Of a stretch of DNA of 52,339 nt, positions 8,995 through 17,007 are shown one piece after another. The position numbers were made by a program, and so were the translations under genes. The notes under the pieces were generated by a model. It did not search any database. It saw nothing but the letters and a program-made list of their open reading frames with translations, and was not told the origin of the DNA. Numbering within the stretch: position 1 is the stretch's first letter; each line of letters starts with the position of its first letter. Source of the stretch: Ahrensia marina (GTDB lineage: Bacteria; Pseudomonadota; Alphaproteobacteria; Rhizobiales; Rhizobiaceae); contig NZ_JXMU01000028.1 of the NCBI RefSeq assembly GCF_001293565.1, forward strand, positions 1 through 52,339. The letters run 5' to 3'.

Positions 8995-9036
8995 TGTTTT
9001 CAATCACCAAACGCGTGTGAATTATTATTATACAAA

Positions 9037-9062
9037 ATGGCCCATCCAAAGGGATGGGCCAT
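9037..9062 (-). terminator. intrinsic terminator/attenuator between aapJ and aapQ
   Basis: An 11-bp perfect stem (9037-9047 with 9052-9062) around a 4-base loop lies 15 bases past the aapJ stop. Read on the minus strand it is followed by TTTT and an AT-rich stretch. Terminators at this place are common in binding-protein ABC operons and give an excess of binding protein over permease. Partial read-through would still feed aapQMP. Confidence 0.85.
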
Positions 9063-9077
9063 GATGTCTCGCGGATA

Positions 9078-10097
9078 TTAACGGATTGGCGGGCCGTATT
9101 GCAGGCCACCATCAGTCCACAAAGCGTTTCTGCCGCGTTCGATTTTCAGCGGTGAACCTGCACCAACTGTACGATCGAAGACTTCGCCGTAGTTACCAAC
9201 GGTTTTGATGATGTTGTAAGCCCATTCTGCGTCTAGGCCGATTGATTCACCAAAATTGCCTTCTGTACCAAGCAAACGCTTGATGTTCGGGTTTTCGCTG
9301 TCTTTTTCAAGATCAACATTTTCAGAAGTCACACCAAGCTCTTCCGCGTTCACCATTGCGATGTGTGTCCACTTAGCAATGTTGAACCACTGGTCGTCAC
9401 CTTGACGAACAACAGGGCCGAGAGGCTCTTTTGAGATAATCTCAGGAAGAACTGTATGTTCGTCCGGATTGTCCAGTGTCAAACGGATTGAATAAAGGCC
9501 TGATGCGTCAGTTGTATAAACGTCGCAACGGTTAGCCGCATACGCTGCGTTTACTTCTTCAAGCTTTTCAAAAACAACTGGCTTGTATTCCATGTTATTG
9601 GCTTTGAAGTAGTCTGTCAGGTTCAATTCTGTTGTTGTACCTGTCTGAACGCAAACAGATGCGCCGGAAAGTTCAAGAGCTGAATTAAGACCCAAGGCCT
9701 TGCGAACCATGAAGCCCTGACCGTCGTAGTAGTTTACGCCAGCAAAGTTCAAGCCAAGCTGCGTGTCACGGCTCATTGTCCATGTTGTGTTACGTGAAAG
9801 AATATCAATTTCACCAGACTGAAGCGCTGTGAAACGCTCTTTAGCTGTCAGCGCTGTGAATTTAACTTTCGATGGATCACCAAAGACGGCAGCAGCAACA
9901 CCGCGGCAGTATTCAACATCAATACCTGACCACTCGCCGGCATCGTTCGGTGCAGAAAAGCCTGAAAGACCTGTGCTAACGCCGCACTGTACAAAGCCTT
10001 TTGCTTTAACATCGTCTAGCGTTGCTGCAGAAGCTGTTGATGCACTAAGTGCAAGCGCAGCTGACGCCAGCATTCCTGTAAAAATTTTCGTTTTCAT
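9078..10097 (-). CDS. aapJ: general L-amino acid ABC transporter, periplasmic binding protein
   Basis: 339 residues. A signal peptide covers 1-24, ending in STASA before ATLDDVKAKG, so the mature protein is periplasmic. The SBP_bac_3 fold follows: VQCGVSTGLSGFSAPND near 36-52 and the hinge-proximal CDVYTTDASGLYSIRL near 190-205 are typical of AapJ. It captures a broad range of L-amino acids and delivers them to AapQM. The length of about 340 is normal for AapJ and longer than ordinary amino-acid binding proteins. It is the first gene of the operon, preceded by 466 bases without a convincing gene. Confidence 0.95.
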   Translation of the reverse strand: MKTKIFTGMLASAALALSASTASAATLDDVKAKGFVQCGVSTGLSGFSAPNDAGEWSGIDVEYCRGVAAAVFGDPSKVKFTALTAKERFTALQSGEIDILSRNTTWTMSRDTQLGLNFAGVNYYDGQGFMVRKALGLNSALELSGASVCVQTGTTTELNLTDYFKANNMEYKPVVFEKLEEVNAAYAANRCDVYTTDASGLYSIRLTLDNPDEHTVLPEIISKEPLGPVVRQGDDQWFNIAKWTHIAMVNAEELGVTSENVDLEKDSENPNIKRLLGTEGNFGESIGLDAEWAYNIIKTVGNYGEVFDRTVGAGSPLKIERGRNALWTDGGLQYGPPIR

Positions 10098-10563
10098 ATG
10101 AGTTGAACCCCTTGGTTTCTCAAGTTGTGATTTACGGGCCTGAGCACTAATAAATTTTGTGAATGTGTTTGTGTAATTCCGCGATCAGGTTCTAACCAGA
10201 TCACGAACAATTATCAGCACCTCCCAATACCCAAGATATACCCAAGGCCAAAACTACGTAACCGTCAAGAGGAAAACCTATATTTTCTACATAGATAGGT
10301 AAACGCGCAGCTATTATGGAACTGCCGCATCACGGCATTGTCAGTTATAAAGGCAGGCAGATTACTCTTGTTGCAGCGCGCTTAAAAATCAGGCGCGTAT
10401 CTGTTGCGGCAAGAGGCCAATGTCGTGTCTTCGAATTGAAAATAAAGTCTAAATACCATTGGCACAAAGCCCGCGCCAATTCTTGAGCCGAAAGCTCATG
10501 ATTGAAAAAAGCAGCGCCATAATGCGGTATGATTTAAAATAATCCGCATGAATGTTTCTATTT
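10098..10563. other. intergenic region carrying the aapJ control region
   Basis: 466 bases between the start of aapJ and the end of the histidine kinase gene, both on the minus strand. Close to aapJ (10098-10205) it is AT-rich and holds the imperfect palindrome listed separately, so I expect the aapJ promoter here. The rest includes only an open frame of 56 codons on the plus strand (10316-10486), which I do not support as a gene. I see no tRNA, repeat or strong terminator. Confidence 0.6.
10183..10202. promoter_or_regulatory. imperfect palindrome upstream of aapJ, possible operator
   Basis: GATCAGGTT at 10183-10191 and AACCAGATC at 10194-10202 form arms that match in 8 of 9 positions around a 2-base centre. 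It lies about 85 bases before the aapJ start codon, where a regulator could act. No specific regulator is implied by the sequence. Confidence 0.35.
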
Positions 10564-11700
10564 TCAACCTGCGGCGATGACCGCATTTGATGTGGCATCT
10601 TCACTTATAGCTTGTGTACTAATAGCTTGCGCAGGCAGGACTTTTCCAAAAACAGAAAAAGCGATTGTCGCGCCTTTGCCATCAAGGTGTGGTTCGTCCA
10701 ACCATATTTTTCCCTGCCTTGATTCTATCAGTGAGCGCGTTGTCGTCAGCCCCACGCCGCTTTTGGTGTCTTTGGAGATATTCGCGCCCAGCGCATTGCT
10801 TTCCTTGAAAATATCCTCTTTGAAGCCCTCACCGTCATCCGAAATAAAGAACGTGATGGTATTATCAGTATTGATGACCTCAATTTTAATCCGGGATTTG
10901 GCGTGCTTCGTCGCGTTCTCAATCAGATTTCTCAAGCCAATATCAAGAATGAATTTTTCGCATTCCAACGTAATCTCGGGGTAGCTGATTTGCAGCTTTG
11001 CAAGTGGGTCGACAATGGCAATTATATCGGAACACCAGTGTCCAAGGTCGACACTCGCGTCGTTACTGTCGACCTCTGTCTTCTCAACAACTTGGGCAAG
11101 CCGGCTGTCAATAAAGTCCAGCGCACGGTCAACCACATCGCTGCCCGTTTCAAGAAGTTGCAATTTGTTGTCGCCTAAATCCTGAAAATCTTCGCGAATG
11201 ATTTCGAGAACGAGCTTTGCCTGCCGGAGCGGTCCGCGCAAATCATGCACTGTTGTGGAGGTTAGCGCCTGTAAGTCAAAATTTATGCGGCTGACTTCCT
11301 GCACAGCCTTGGCCAGATCTGCTTCAGCCCGCTTTGCCAGAGTACAATCAAAAGCCACACCAAGGATTCCGACCATTTCATCGCCGTCCATTACCGGAGA
11401 CAATGTCGTTTGCCACCACTGTTCGCCTGAAGCCAGATCAAGGAGTTCTTCGTATTTGTACACATCATCCAAATGAACGCAGTGCATATAGTTGCGCATC
11501 AAAGTGTCTGCGGTCCGCATCGGGAAAACTTCATGCGGCGTCTTGTTAAAGACATCGCTTTGACGCAGACCCGTTGCATTTTGATGAAATTGGTTGAGTC
11601 CGGCAAATCTGATAATTTCCCGGTTTTCCACGGATAATACGAATACCGGAACCTGATATAAGTCTATCGTTTCTAATAACTTCTCAAGCTTGTCGTTCAA
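10564..11700 (-). CDS. PAS-domain sensor histidine kinase
   Basis: 378 residues with no transmembrane segment, so a cytoplasmic sensor. A PAS domain lies at about 10-130 (conserved GILGVAFDCT at its end). The dimerisation domain has the phospho-accepting H152 in TTVHDLRGPLRQ. The ATPase domain has the N box (NLIENATKHA, N262), G1 (SDDGEGF near 287-293), and G2 (GVGLTTT, 315-321). The start is TTG with an AAGGGG ribosome site six bases away; no ATG fits the frame. It is divergent from the single-domain response regulator at 11832, its likely partner. The tail after 355 is low-complexity with AQAIS and TQAIS repeated. The signal is unknown. Confidence 0.85.
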   Translation of the reverse strand: MNDKLEKLLETIDLYQVPVFVLSVENREIIRFAGLNQFHQNATGLRQSDVFNKTPHEVFPMRTADTLMRNYMHCVHLDDVYKYEELLDLASGEQWWQTTLSPVMDGDEMVGILGVAFDCTLAKRAEADLAKAVQEVSRINFDLQALTSTTVHDLRGPLRQAKLVLEIIREDFQDLGDNKLQLLETGSDVVDRALDFIDSRLAQVVEKTEVDSNDASVDLGHWCSDIIAIVDPLAKLQISYPEITLECEKFILDIGLRNLIENATKHAKSRIKIEVINTDNTITFFISDDGEGFKEDIFKESNALGANISKDTKSGVGLTTTRSLIESRQGKIWLDEPHLDGKGATIAFSVFGKVLPAQAISTQAISEDATSNAVIAAG

Positions 11701-11831
11701 TGAATGCCCCTTTTCATCAAAATTCAGCTATGATTCGTACAATATCCTTTGGACAATGCGCCTAAGCCCTTTTCAACTAAACTAAAAAGTTGGCTACTAT
11801 TTGGTTAACAAGCGTATCGGGCGGAAATTTA

Positions 11832-12191
11832 ATGAAGAATATATTGTTAATTGACGACGATCTGAATGAGCACAAGCTGTTCGGCGCCTATGTCGATCAT
11901 TTGGCGGCAGGAAAATGCCAATTACATGTGGCCACAACACTCGAAGAAGGCGTGGAAAAATTATCACAAATGGAGTTCGCTTCTGTCTTTCTCGATAATA
12001 GATTGCGGCCCTATGCTGATTTCCGCGAAACGCTGCCCGCTATTACCAGACTTTCAAATGACGCCAAAATATATGTGATATCAGCGTCAATCAATGATGA
12101 ATGCTTCAAGCTGGCGCCTAAGTTTCCCGAAATAACCGTCATTGATAAATTCGTCATTCGGGAAAAACTCAGGGAAGGCCTTCTGGATTAA
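11832..12191 (+). CDS. single-domain response regulator
   Basis: 119 residues forming one receiver domain and nothing else. The acidic pocket is D8-D10, the phospho-acceptor D55 (FLDNRLRP), the switch residue S84 (ISAS) and the conserved lysine K106 (IDKF). Without an output domain it should act by protein contact or as part of a phosphorelay, like CheY, DivK or Spo0F. It is divergent from the histidine kinase at 10564-11700, with about 130 bases between the starts. Its last 4 bases overlap the end of the convergent Kazal lipoprotein gene. Confidence 0.85.
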   Translation: MKNILLIDDDLNEHKLFGAYVDHLAAGKCQLHVATTLEEGVEKLSQMEFASVFLDNRLRPYADFRETLPAITRLSNDAKIYVISASINDECFKLAPKFPEITVIDKFVIREKLREGLLD

Positions 12192-12586
12192 GAACGGCAC
12201 GAACCGGGGCGTATAATGCGGAAGTTGGCATTGCGCGCTGTGCAGGCATTGGGGAAAGTACGTCTGACATTTCCGCGCCGTGCGCAGACAGGTGCAAATT
12301 CTCGCGTACAAACTCTCTGCGGACGTTCCGAATGCGTACGGCATTTGCCCTGATATACAGGACGGAAACCTTCTGCGCGTGCCATACACGCATTGGAGAA
12401 TGTGCGCTCCTTGCCACGTGCCCGTGCGCAAACGGGATTATATTCCATCGTGCAGACCTGAGGGCGGTCAGGGCGCGGCGGACGCGGACGTTCCGCACCT
12501 TCGTCAACCACAACGGTGCAACTTGTCAAAATGAAAGCCGCGCCAAACAGTACTGTTATTTTGGGAACCAGATTTGACCAAAGCAT
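12188..12586 (-). CDS. lipoprotein with two reduced Kazal-type domains
   Basis: 132 residues. The signal peptide ends in a lipobox, FILTSC, with C23 as the lipidated residue, so the protein is probably membrane-attached and faces the periplasm or cell surface. A short Pro/Arg linker (32-43) leads to two Kazal-like repeats. Repeat 1 has C45, C53, C67 and C82; repeat 2 has C93, C101, C115 and C130. The reactive-loop pattern C-T-x-E-(Y/F)-x-P-V-C is intact in both, with Met47 and Arg95 at the P1 position. Canonical Kazal cysteines 1 and 5 are missing in both. Inhibition of a serine protease is likely from family knowledge but not proven. Confidence 0.8.
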   Translation of the reverse strand: MLWSNLVPKITVLFGAAFILTSCTVVVDEGAERPRPPRPDRPQVCTMEYNPVCARARGKERTFSNACMARAEGFRPVYQGKCRTHSERPQRVCTREFAPVCARRGNVRRTFPNACTARNANFRIIRPGSCRS

Positions 12587-12823
12587 AGAAATAACCTCTC
12601 GACAGTCACGGACATGCTTTTGCTTTTGTCAGCGAATTTATTTTCACAGCCTGTCAAAATTTATAGTCTAGCGCGCGGTCCTTGGCAATCTTGCGCTGCG
12701 CTGGCGATTGATACAGCTAAATATCGTTATATGAGTATGGTTTGCTGACACTCAACAAGCCTAATGCGCCAAATTGTACTTAGGGGAAGTATTTAAAGCG
12801 TGCCTACTATCAGCACTTACAAA

Positions 12824-12900
12824 TGGCGAACCCGGAAGGATTCGAACCTTCGACCTGATGATTAGAAGTCACCTGCTCTATCCAACTGAGCTACGGGTCC
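12824..12900 (-). tRNA. tRNA-Arg (anticodon TCT)
   Basis: A 77-base cloverleaf on the minus strand. The acceptor stem pairs GGACCCG at the 5' end with CGGGTTC, followed by the discriminator G and an encoded CCA (12824-12826). The anticodon loop is CTTCTAA, giving TCT, which reads AGA. The T-arm has GGTTCGAATCC. A candidate promoter lies just upstream. Confidence 0.95.
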
Positions 12901-12911
12901 GCACTAGGCAT

Positions 12912-12940
12912 GCATTAGCCATAAGAACAGTGTTCGACAA
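12912..12940 (-). promoter_or_regulatory. candidate promoter of the tRNA-Arg gene
   Basis: On the minus strand TTGTCG (12935-12940) is followed after 17 bases by TAATGC (12912-12917), 11 bases before the mature 5' end. The -35 box is fair, the -10 box weak. Confidence 0.35.
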
Positions 12941-12974
12941 GTCCGCAAACGAACAAATTGTCGTAAAACCGGCG

Positions 12975-13280
12975 TTAGTGCGTCCAAGGAACCTTACGGT
13001 CGAATTTGAAATTATCCGAATAGGAAGCGTTACGGCGTTTTTGCTGTTTCGGTTCTTCCAGACGGAATGCCAAACCTTGCTTCTGCGCATAGGCAATAGC
13101 ATCTTCTTTACTGTCAAAGCGCAATTTAACCTGCGTCTGTGTATCGCCTGATGACGTATAACCCATCAAAGGGTCAATACTTCTAGCAGAAGAACGGTCA
13201 AACTCTACAAGCCAGACGCTTGCTTTTCCCTTGCCGGACTGCATTGCGGTTTTTGCGGGGCTGTAGATGCGTGCGGTCAT
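12975..13280 (-). CDS. NADH-ubiquinone oxidoreductase accessory subunit, NDUFS4 homologue
   Basis: 101 residues of the ETC_C1 (NDUFS4, 18-kDa) family, an accessory subunit of complex I shared by mitochondria and Alphaproteobacteria. The protein opens with ARIYSPAKTAMQSGKGK, and contains WLVEFD and PLMGYTSSGDTQTQVKLRFDS, then a tail ending in KVPWTH, all typical of the family. In mitochondria it stabilises the NADH-binding module. It sits alone between tRNA-Arg and tRNA-Pro on the same strand. Confidence 0.92.
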   Translation of the reverse strand: MTARIYSPAKTAMQSGKGKASVWLVEFDRSSARSIDPLMGYTSSGDTQTQVKLRFDSKEDAIAYAQKQGLAFRLEEPKQQKRRNASYSDNFKFDRKVPWTH

Positions 13281-13321
13281 TAATCTTAATCCTGGTTGAA
13301 CAGAGTAAGCCGTTTGGGAAA

Positions 13322-13398
<77 letters not shown>

Positions 13399-13500
13399 AC
13401 TTCGTGTTTCCACGCTGGCAGTCCACTACACGGCTGATTTGAAATGAGCAATACATAGAATGCACAGATTCCAAATAAATTTGATTTTTTTGCTATTTTC

Positions 13501-13968
13501 TTATTGAGCGATGCCAATTGCACCATGTTGCAGCGTCTGGCCAATGTCGATGCCAAGCTTTTTTGAAAGGCCCGCATGAATTTCGAAAGCATATTGAGCC
13601 GGTTTGCGCGACGGAATGGGATCTGTTGAAAACGGCGTTGTCTGTCGGGCAATGTGGACAATCGTGCCGCGGGCATCGGCATAGATTATATCCAATGGTG
13701 TCGGAGTATTCTGCATCCAGAAGAATCGCTGCTTCTCACCATCAAAGATGAAAAGCATACCGCGATCTTCCGACAAATCGGTGCGGTGCATTAAACCGGC
13801 GGACCGCTCAGCATCTGTGCGGGCAATTTCAATCTCGAATTGGGCAATTGTTGCTGTCTGCTCGACAATTGTCAGTTTCTGAGGGTCGACATCCAGCCGC
13901 ATCGGTTCTTGTGCATTGCTGCAAGCCACAGCGAAAAAGAAAACAAACAGGCCGATAAAGATTTTCAT
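13501..13968 (-). CDS. DUF192 family exported protein
   Basis: 155 residues from the ATG at 13968. A signal peptide (MKIFIGLFVFFFAVAC) ends in a possible lipobox cysteine, so it is exported and may be lipidated. The DUF192 core follows: FEIEIARTDAERSAGLMHR, DRGMLFIFDG, FWMQNTPTPLDIIYAD and a C-terminal GHAxxxLEL-like segment (EIHAGLSKKLGI). The same frame extends to a TTG at 14013 that overlaps the stop of the cold-shock gene, but the signal peptide supports the inner ATG. The function of DUF192 proteins is not established. It probably shares a transcript with the cold-shock gene. Confidence 0.88.
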   Translation of the reverse strand: MKIFIGLFVFFFAVACSNAQEPMRLDVDPQKLTIVEQTATIAQFEIEIARTDAERSAGLMHRTDLSEDRGMLFIFDGEKQRFFWMQNTPTPLDIIYADARGTIVHIARQTTPFSTDPIPSRKPAQYAFEIHAGLSKKLGIDIGQTLQHGAIGIAQ

Positions 13969-14009
13969 AGCTGTTGATGCCTTATGGCAAATGCCAGTTC
14001 GACTGACAT

Positions 14010-14588
14010 TCAATGCGCGGCAGGTGGCTGCAGCCCGATATCAGGATATATCTCAGCGGCCATAAGGCCCTTGTCGCCATTGCCGAAGCGCACGATCACC
14101 ACCTGCCCCGGCCGTAATTCTGTCAGCCCGAAGCGGCGTAATGTTTCCATATGAATAAAGATATCTTCGGTGCCCTCGCCGCGTGACAGGAAACCAAACC
14201 CTTTGGTACGGTTGAACCATTTGACGATAACCCGTTCTAAGCCGCTGGTGGGAACGACATGCTCGTGGGTTTTTACCTCAGTGCTGGCAGGATTAACCGC
14301 CGTCGAGGTATCCATAGACAAAACATGAAATGCCTGAAGCCCGCGTTGGCCTTTATTGGCTTCGCAAACGATGCGCGCACCTTCCAGAGCTGTTTGAAAA
14401 CCGTCGCGACGCAGGCACGTCACATGAAGCATTACATCGCCATATTCAGCAATATCAGGAGTAATAAAACCGTAGCCTTTGCCGATATCGAACCATTTAA
14501 TCGTACCTGTAATCTCTACAGATACGACTTTTTCGCCGTTGTGGTCGACGAACTCCATGCCTTCCGGTCGCTGCGACTTATCACTCAT
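14010..14588 (-). CDS. cold-shock protein with two CSD domains
   Basis: 192 residues with two nucleic-acid-binding cold-shock domains. The first has GTIKWFDIGKGYGFITPD and the second VKWFNRTKGFGFLSRGEG with DIFIHMETLRRFG; both carry the RNP1-type KGYGFI / KGFGFL motif. A linker with few conserved residues joins them. The double-CSD form is typical of Alphaproteobacteria, such as CspC and CspD of Caulobacter. The ATG at 14588 has a strong GAGGGG ribosome site; the longer frame upstream is not supported. It is divergent from gloA with about 220 bases between the starts. Confidence 0.92.
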   Translation of the reverse strand: MSDKSQRPEGMEFVDHNGEKVVSVEITGTIKWFDIGKGYGFITPDIAEYGDVMLHVTCLRRDGFQTALEGARIVCEANKGQRGLQAFHVLSMDTSTAVNPASTEVKTHEHVVPTSGLERVIVKWFNRTKGFGFLSRGEGTEDIFIHMETLRRFGLTELRPGQVVIVRFGNGDKGLMAAEIYPDIGLQPPAAH

Positions 14589-14810
14589 TACAAACACCCC
14601 TCGGAAACAGGCAAATCCAGATGGGCAACGCCTGATTCGAGAAGAACATAACATTTGTCCGCAGCAATACGGAATAAACAAAACGTAAAGTTTTAATAAA
14701 AATGCCCAACTTTTTTATTTGCCTGATTGAAACTGCGCCCTAGTATCCGGTTCATATGTATTTGCGGCGAAGATTCGTCTGCATCGGTTAATTTATATTA
14801 GGAGCATTCA

Positions 14811-15251
14811 ATGCGCTATCTTCACACCATGGTTCGCGTCAAAAATCTTGAGGAATCACTGGAGTTTTACTGCAACCAACTTGGTCTGGAGGAAGTGAAC
14901 CGCATCGATAATGAAAAAGGCCGCTTTTCGCTGATTTTTCTTACAGCGCCGGAAGACAAGGAAAGCTATTTGAAAGGCAAAGCGCCAGCGGTCGAACTGA
15001 CTTACAATTGGGATCCTGAAGATTATCAGGGTGGCCGTAACTTCGGCCATTTGGCTTATGTTGTTGATGATATTTACGCATTGTGTGAAAAACTGCAGAA
15101 CGCAGGCGTGACGATTAACCGTCCGCCGCGTGACGGTCACATGGCTTTTGTGCGCTCGCCCGACGGTATTTCGATTGAACTTTTGCAAAAAGGCGATCAT
15201 CTTGAACCCAAGGAACCTTGGGCCTCAATGGAGAACACCGGCAGCTGGTAA
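14811..15251 (+). CDS. gloA: lactoylglutathione lyase (glyoxalase I)
   Basis: 146 residues, one vicinal-oxygen-chelate domain pair. The metal ligands H5, E62, H80 and E123 are present, as in Ni-dependent GloA of bacteria. It converts the hemithioacetal of methylglyoxal and glutathione to S-lactoylglutathione in the cytoplasm. An AGGAG ribosome site precedes the ATG. It has some 10 residues more at the C-terminus than E. coli GloA (135). It appears to be transcribed alone. Confidence 0.93.
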   Translation: MRYLHTMVRVKNLEESLEFYCNQLGLEEVNRIDNEKGRFSLIFLTAPEDKESYLKGKAPAVELTYNWDPEDYQGGRNFGHLAYVVDDIYALCEKLQNAGVTINRPPRDGHMAFVRSPDGISIELLQKGDHLEPKEPWASMENTGSW

Positions 15252-15405
15252 AGTAGCCGGCTTATTGCAAAAGTTCATTTTTTTGCCTTATTTAGACAAT
15301 AGGCGCACATATTATAATTATTACTATTGACGGTAAGGACTTTGTTTACCGACTAAGTCCATGTAAAAGTTTTAATTTATTGATGGGAATCGGGGGATTA
15401 CAGGG

Positions 15406-16635
15406 TTGAGACGCATAGCCAAGCGACATCTATATCTGACGGCTAGCGTTGCAACAGTGTGTGGCTCGATACTTCTGAGCGGATGCGTAAGCTCCACAAT
15501 CAACACACCTGAAGGCTTTGCGGCGACAACACAGGTCCCGCAACCATCCGATATTCTCGCGCTTAACAATGAAGATGTTCTGAGCGATGCCGAAGCGCAG
15601 GAAGAAGCAGATGCGGAAGGTGAGCTGGAAGAAGACGCTGAATCCGACGTTGCTTTAGCCGCATTAGCACCATCCGATACACCGACCGTTGAATCAGCCG
15701 AAGCTGTAACAGGATCTATTGCAAATCAATCGGCAATTGCAGCCGACGCACCGCAAGCTGTCATTGCCGAAGCTACAGGTGATATTGATGATGTCGCAAC
15801 ACAGCGCATTGCTGCGGCAGCTTCTGCACCGGTCGCAAACTCCACGTCCGGCGTAGCAACAGCAAATGCCGCGCCATCAGCGCCGGTAAGTGCAGAGGCA
15901 ACAACAAGTATCGCTGCTGCCAATACGCCATCTGCCGCTCCTGCCCCTTCAGCTATTCCGGTGCCGTCGGCATCCATCGCAGCGGCATCACTTGTGCCAT
16001 CACCGCAAATCAAAAAGGCTCCGGCGAAAAACCGTCCGGGCTTTTTAAGCGCTTTGTTCGGTAATGCGCCCAAACGACCAGCCCTGCCGGTTGGCGGCGA
16101 AAGAAAGATATCTGCCAAGCCTGCCCCTGCGCCGCAACGTGTTATTGCAACGGCATCAGGTTCCAGCAGCGGCTCGGCATTGCCGGGTGTTAACCGCGAG
16201 CGGGCGTTGGGAATCAATTCCGGATCCTCATCGGATAACAGGCCAATTCAACTGGCCTCAGCTGCCGGTCTCGCACGTCTGGCTCCAAATGGTATTCAGA
16301 CGCAGACCGGTAATGTTGATGTGAAATGCTTGAAGCCCGCCCTTGTGCGTGTGCTGAAACAAGTCGAGAGAAGATACGGCAAGCCAGCTGTTGTAACATC
16401 GGGTTATCGCAGCCCGTCACGCAATAAACGTGCAAGTGGCGCGAAGAACTCATTGCACATGTATTGTGCGGCGGCCGACATTCAGGTCGAAGGCGTCGAC
16501 AAGTGGACACTGGCTAAATATTTGCGCTCCATGCCGGGTCGTGGCGGCGTTGGCACTTATTGCCATACCAAGTCAGTCCATATTGATATCGGCCCGAATC
16601 GCGACTGGAACTGGCGCTGCCGCCGCAAAAAATAA
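15406..16635 (+). CDS. M15-family (Peptidase_M15_3, YcbK-like) lipoprotein with long Ala/Pro-rich linker
   Basis: 409 residues. The start is TTG with a GGGGGA ribosome site; no ATG is in frame nearby. The signal ends in LLSGC with C27 as the lipidated residue. Residues from about 55 to 225 form an Ala/Pro/Ser-rich linker with an acidic patch, which should span the periplasm. A basic patch follows (near 210-230), then the catalytic domain at about 300-405 with YRSPSRN, H351 and D358 in SLHMYCAAADIQ and H392 in VHIDIG, the zinc site of D-Ala-D-Ala carboxypeptidase-like peptidases. It should act on peptidoglycan. The two cysteines C386 and C354 may form a disulfide. Confidence 0.87.
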   Translation: MRRIAKRHLYLTASVATVCGSILLSGCVSSTINTPEGFAATTQVPQPSDILALNNEDVLSDAEAQEEADAEGELEEDAESDVALAALAPSDTPTVESAEAVTGSIANQSAIAADAPQAVIAEATGDIDDVATQRIAAAASAPVANSTSGVATANAAPSAPVSAEATTSIAAANTPSAAPAPSAIPVPSASIAAASLVPSPQIKKAPAKNRPGFLSALFGNAPKRPALPVGGERKISAKPAPAPQRVIATASGSSSGSALPGVNRERALGINSGSSSDNRPIQLASAAGLARLAPNGIQTQTGNVDVKCLKPALVRVLKQVERRYGKPAVVTSGYRSPSRNKRASGAKNSLHMYCAAADIQVEGVDKWTLAKYLRSMPGRGGVGTYCHTKSVHIDIGPNRDWNWRCRRKK

Positions 16636-16776
16636 TTTTTAGACGCTGACTCGCCTGCGCGATTCCATATCAGCATTCTTCAAACCCGCTATCGACAAGC
16701 GAACCGAATGTGATTTGGAACATTTGTATCCGGTAAATATTGCTGACTGTTTATTCACAAACAAATTAGGTCCGTC

Positions 16777-16800
16777 AAACGCCGCATTTTGGCGTGTTTT
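16777..16800 (+). terminator. possible terminator after the M15 peptidase gene
   Basis: A 5-bp GC-rich stem, ACGCC at 16779-16783 and GGCGT at 16791-16795, is followed by GTTTT and a T-rich stretch. It is about 140 bases past the gene end. The stem is short, so I rate it as possible only. Confidence 0.4.
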
Positions 16801-16864
16801 CTGCTTATTTTCGGCCTGTTTGGAAAAGGACTAAAAAAAACATCATTCAGATGAAGAAACAGGG

Positions 16865-16893
16865 TTGCGGCCTCAAAATTTCTTGCATATATA
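16865..16893 (+). promoter_or_regulatory. promoter of the tRNA-Glu gene
   Basis: TTGCGG at 16865-16870 and TATATA at 16888-16893 are separated by exactly 17 bases. The mature tRNA begins 16 bases after the -10 box, which suits a short leader. The pair fits a housekeeping sigma factor promoter. Confidence 0.6.
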
Positions 16894-16908
16894 CCGCGCA
16901 TCTTGGAC

Positions 16909-16983
16909 GCGCCCTTCGTCTATCGGTTAGGACGCCAGATTTTCATTCTGGAAAGAGGGGTTCGATTCCCCTAGGGCGTACCA
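16909..16983 (+). tRNA. tRNA-Glu (anticodon TTC)
   Basis: A 75-base cloverleaf. GCGCCCT pairs with AGGGCGT in the acceptor stem (one G-T pair), discriminator A, then an encoded CCA at 16981-16983. The anticodon stem-loop CCAGATTTTCATTCTGG gives TTC, reading GAA and GAG. The T-arm has GGTTCGATTCC. Confidence 0.96.
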
Positions 16984-17007
16984 AGATATTTCCCCTAAAT
17001 GATTACA

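Noticed and set aside
10316-10486. A 56-codon open frame on the plus strand in the aapJ upstream region
   Set aside because: No ribosome site, no recognisable family, and composition of chance frames; it lies in what should be the aapJ control region.
12774-13151. A plus-strand frame of 125 codons through the tRNA-Arg region
   Set aside because: It crosses the tRNA gene in antisense and overlaps the well-supported NDUFS4 homologue.
15726-16217. A 163-codon Ala/Gly-rich frame antisense to the M15 lipoprotein gene
   Set aside because: It mirrors the Ala/Pro/Ser-rich linker on the other strand and has no family features.
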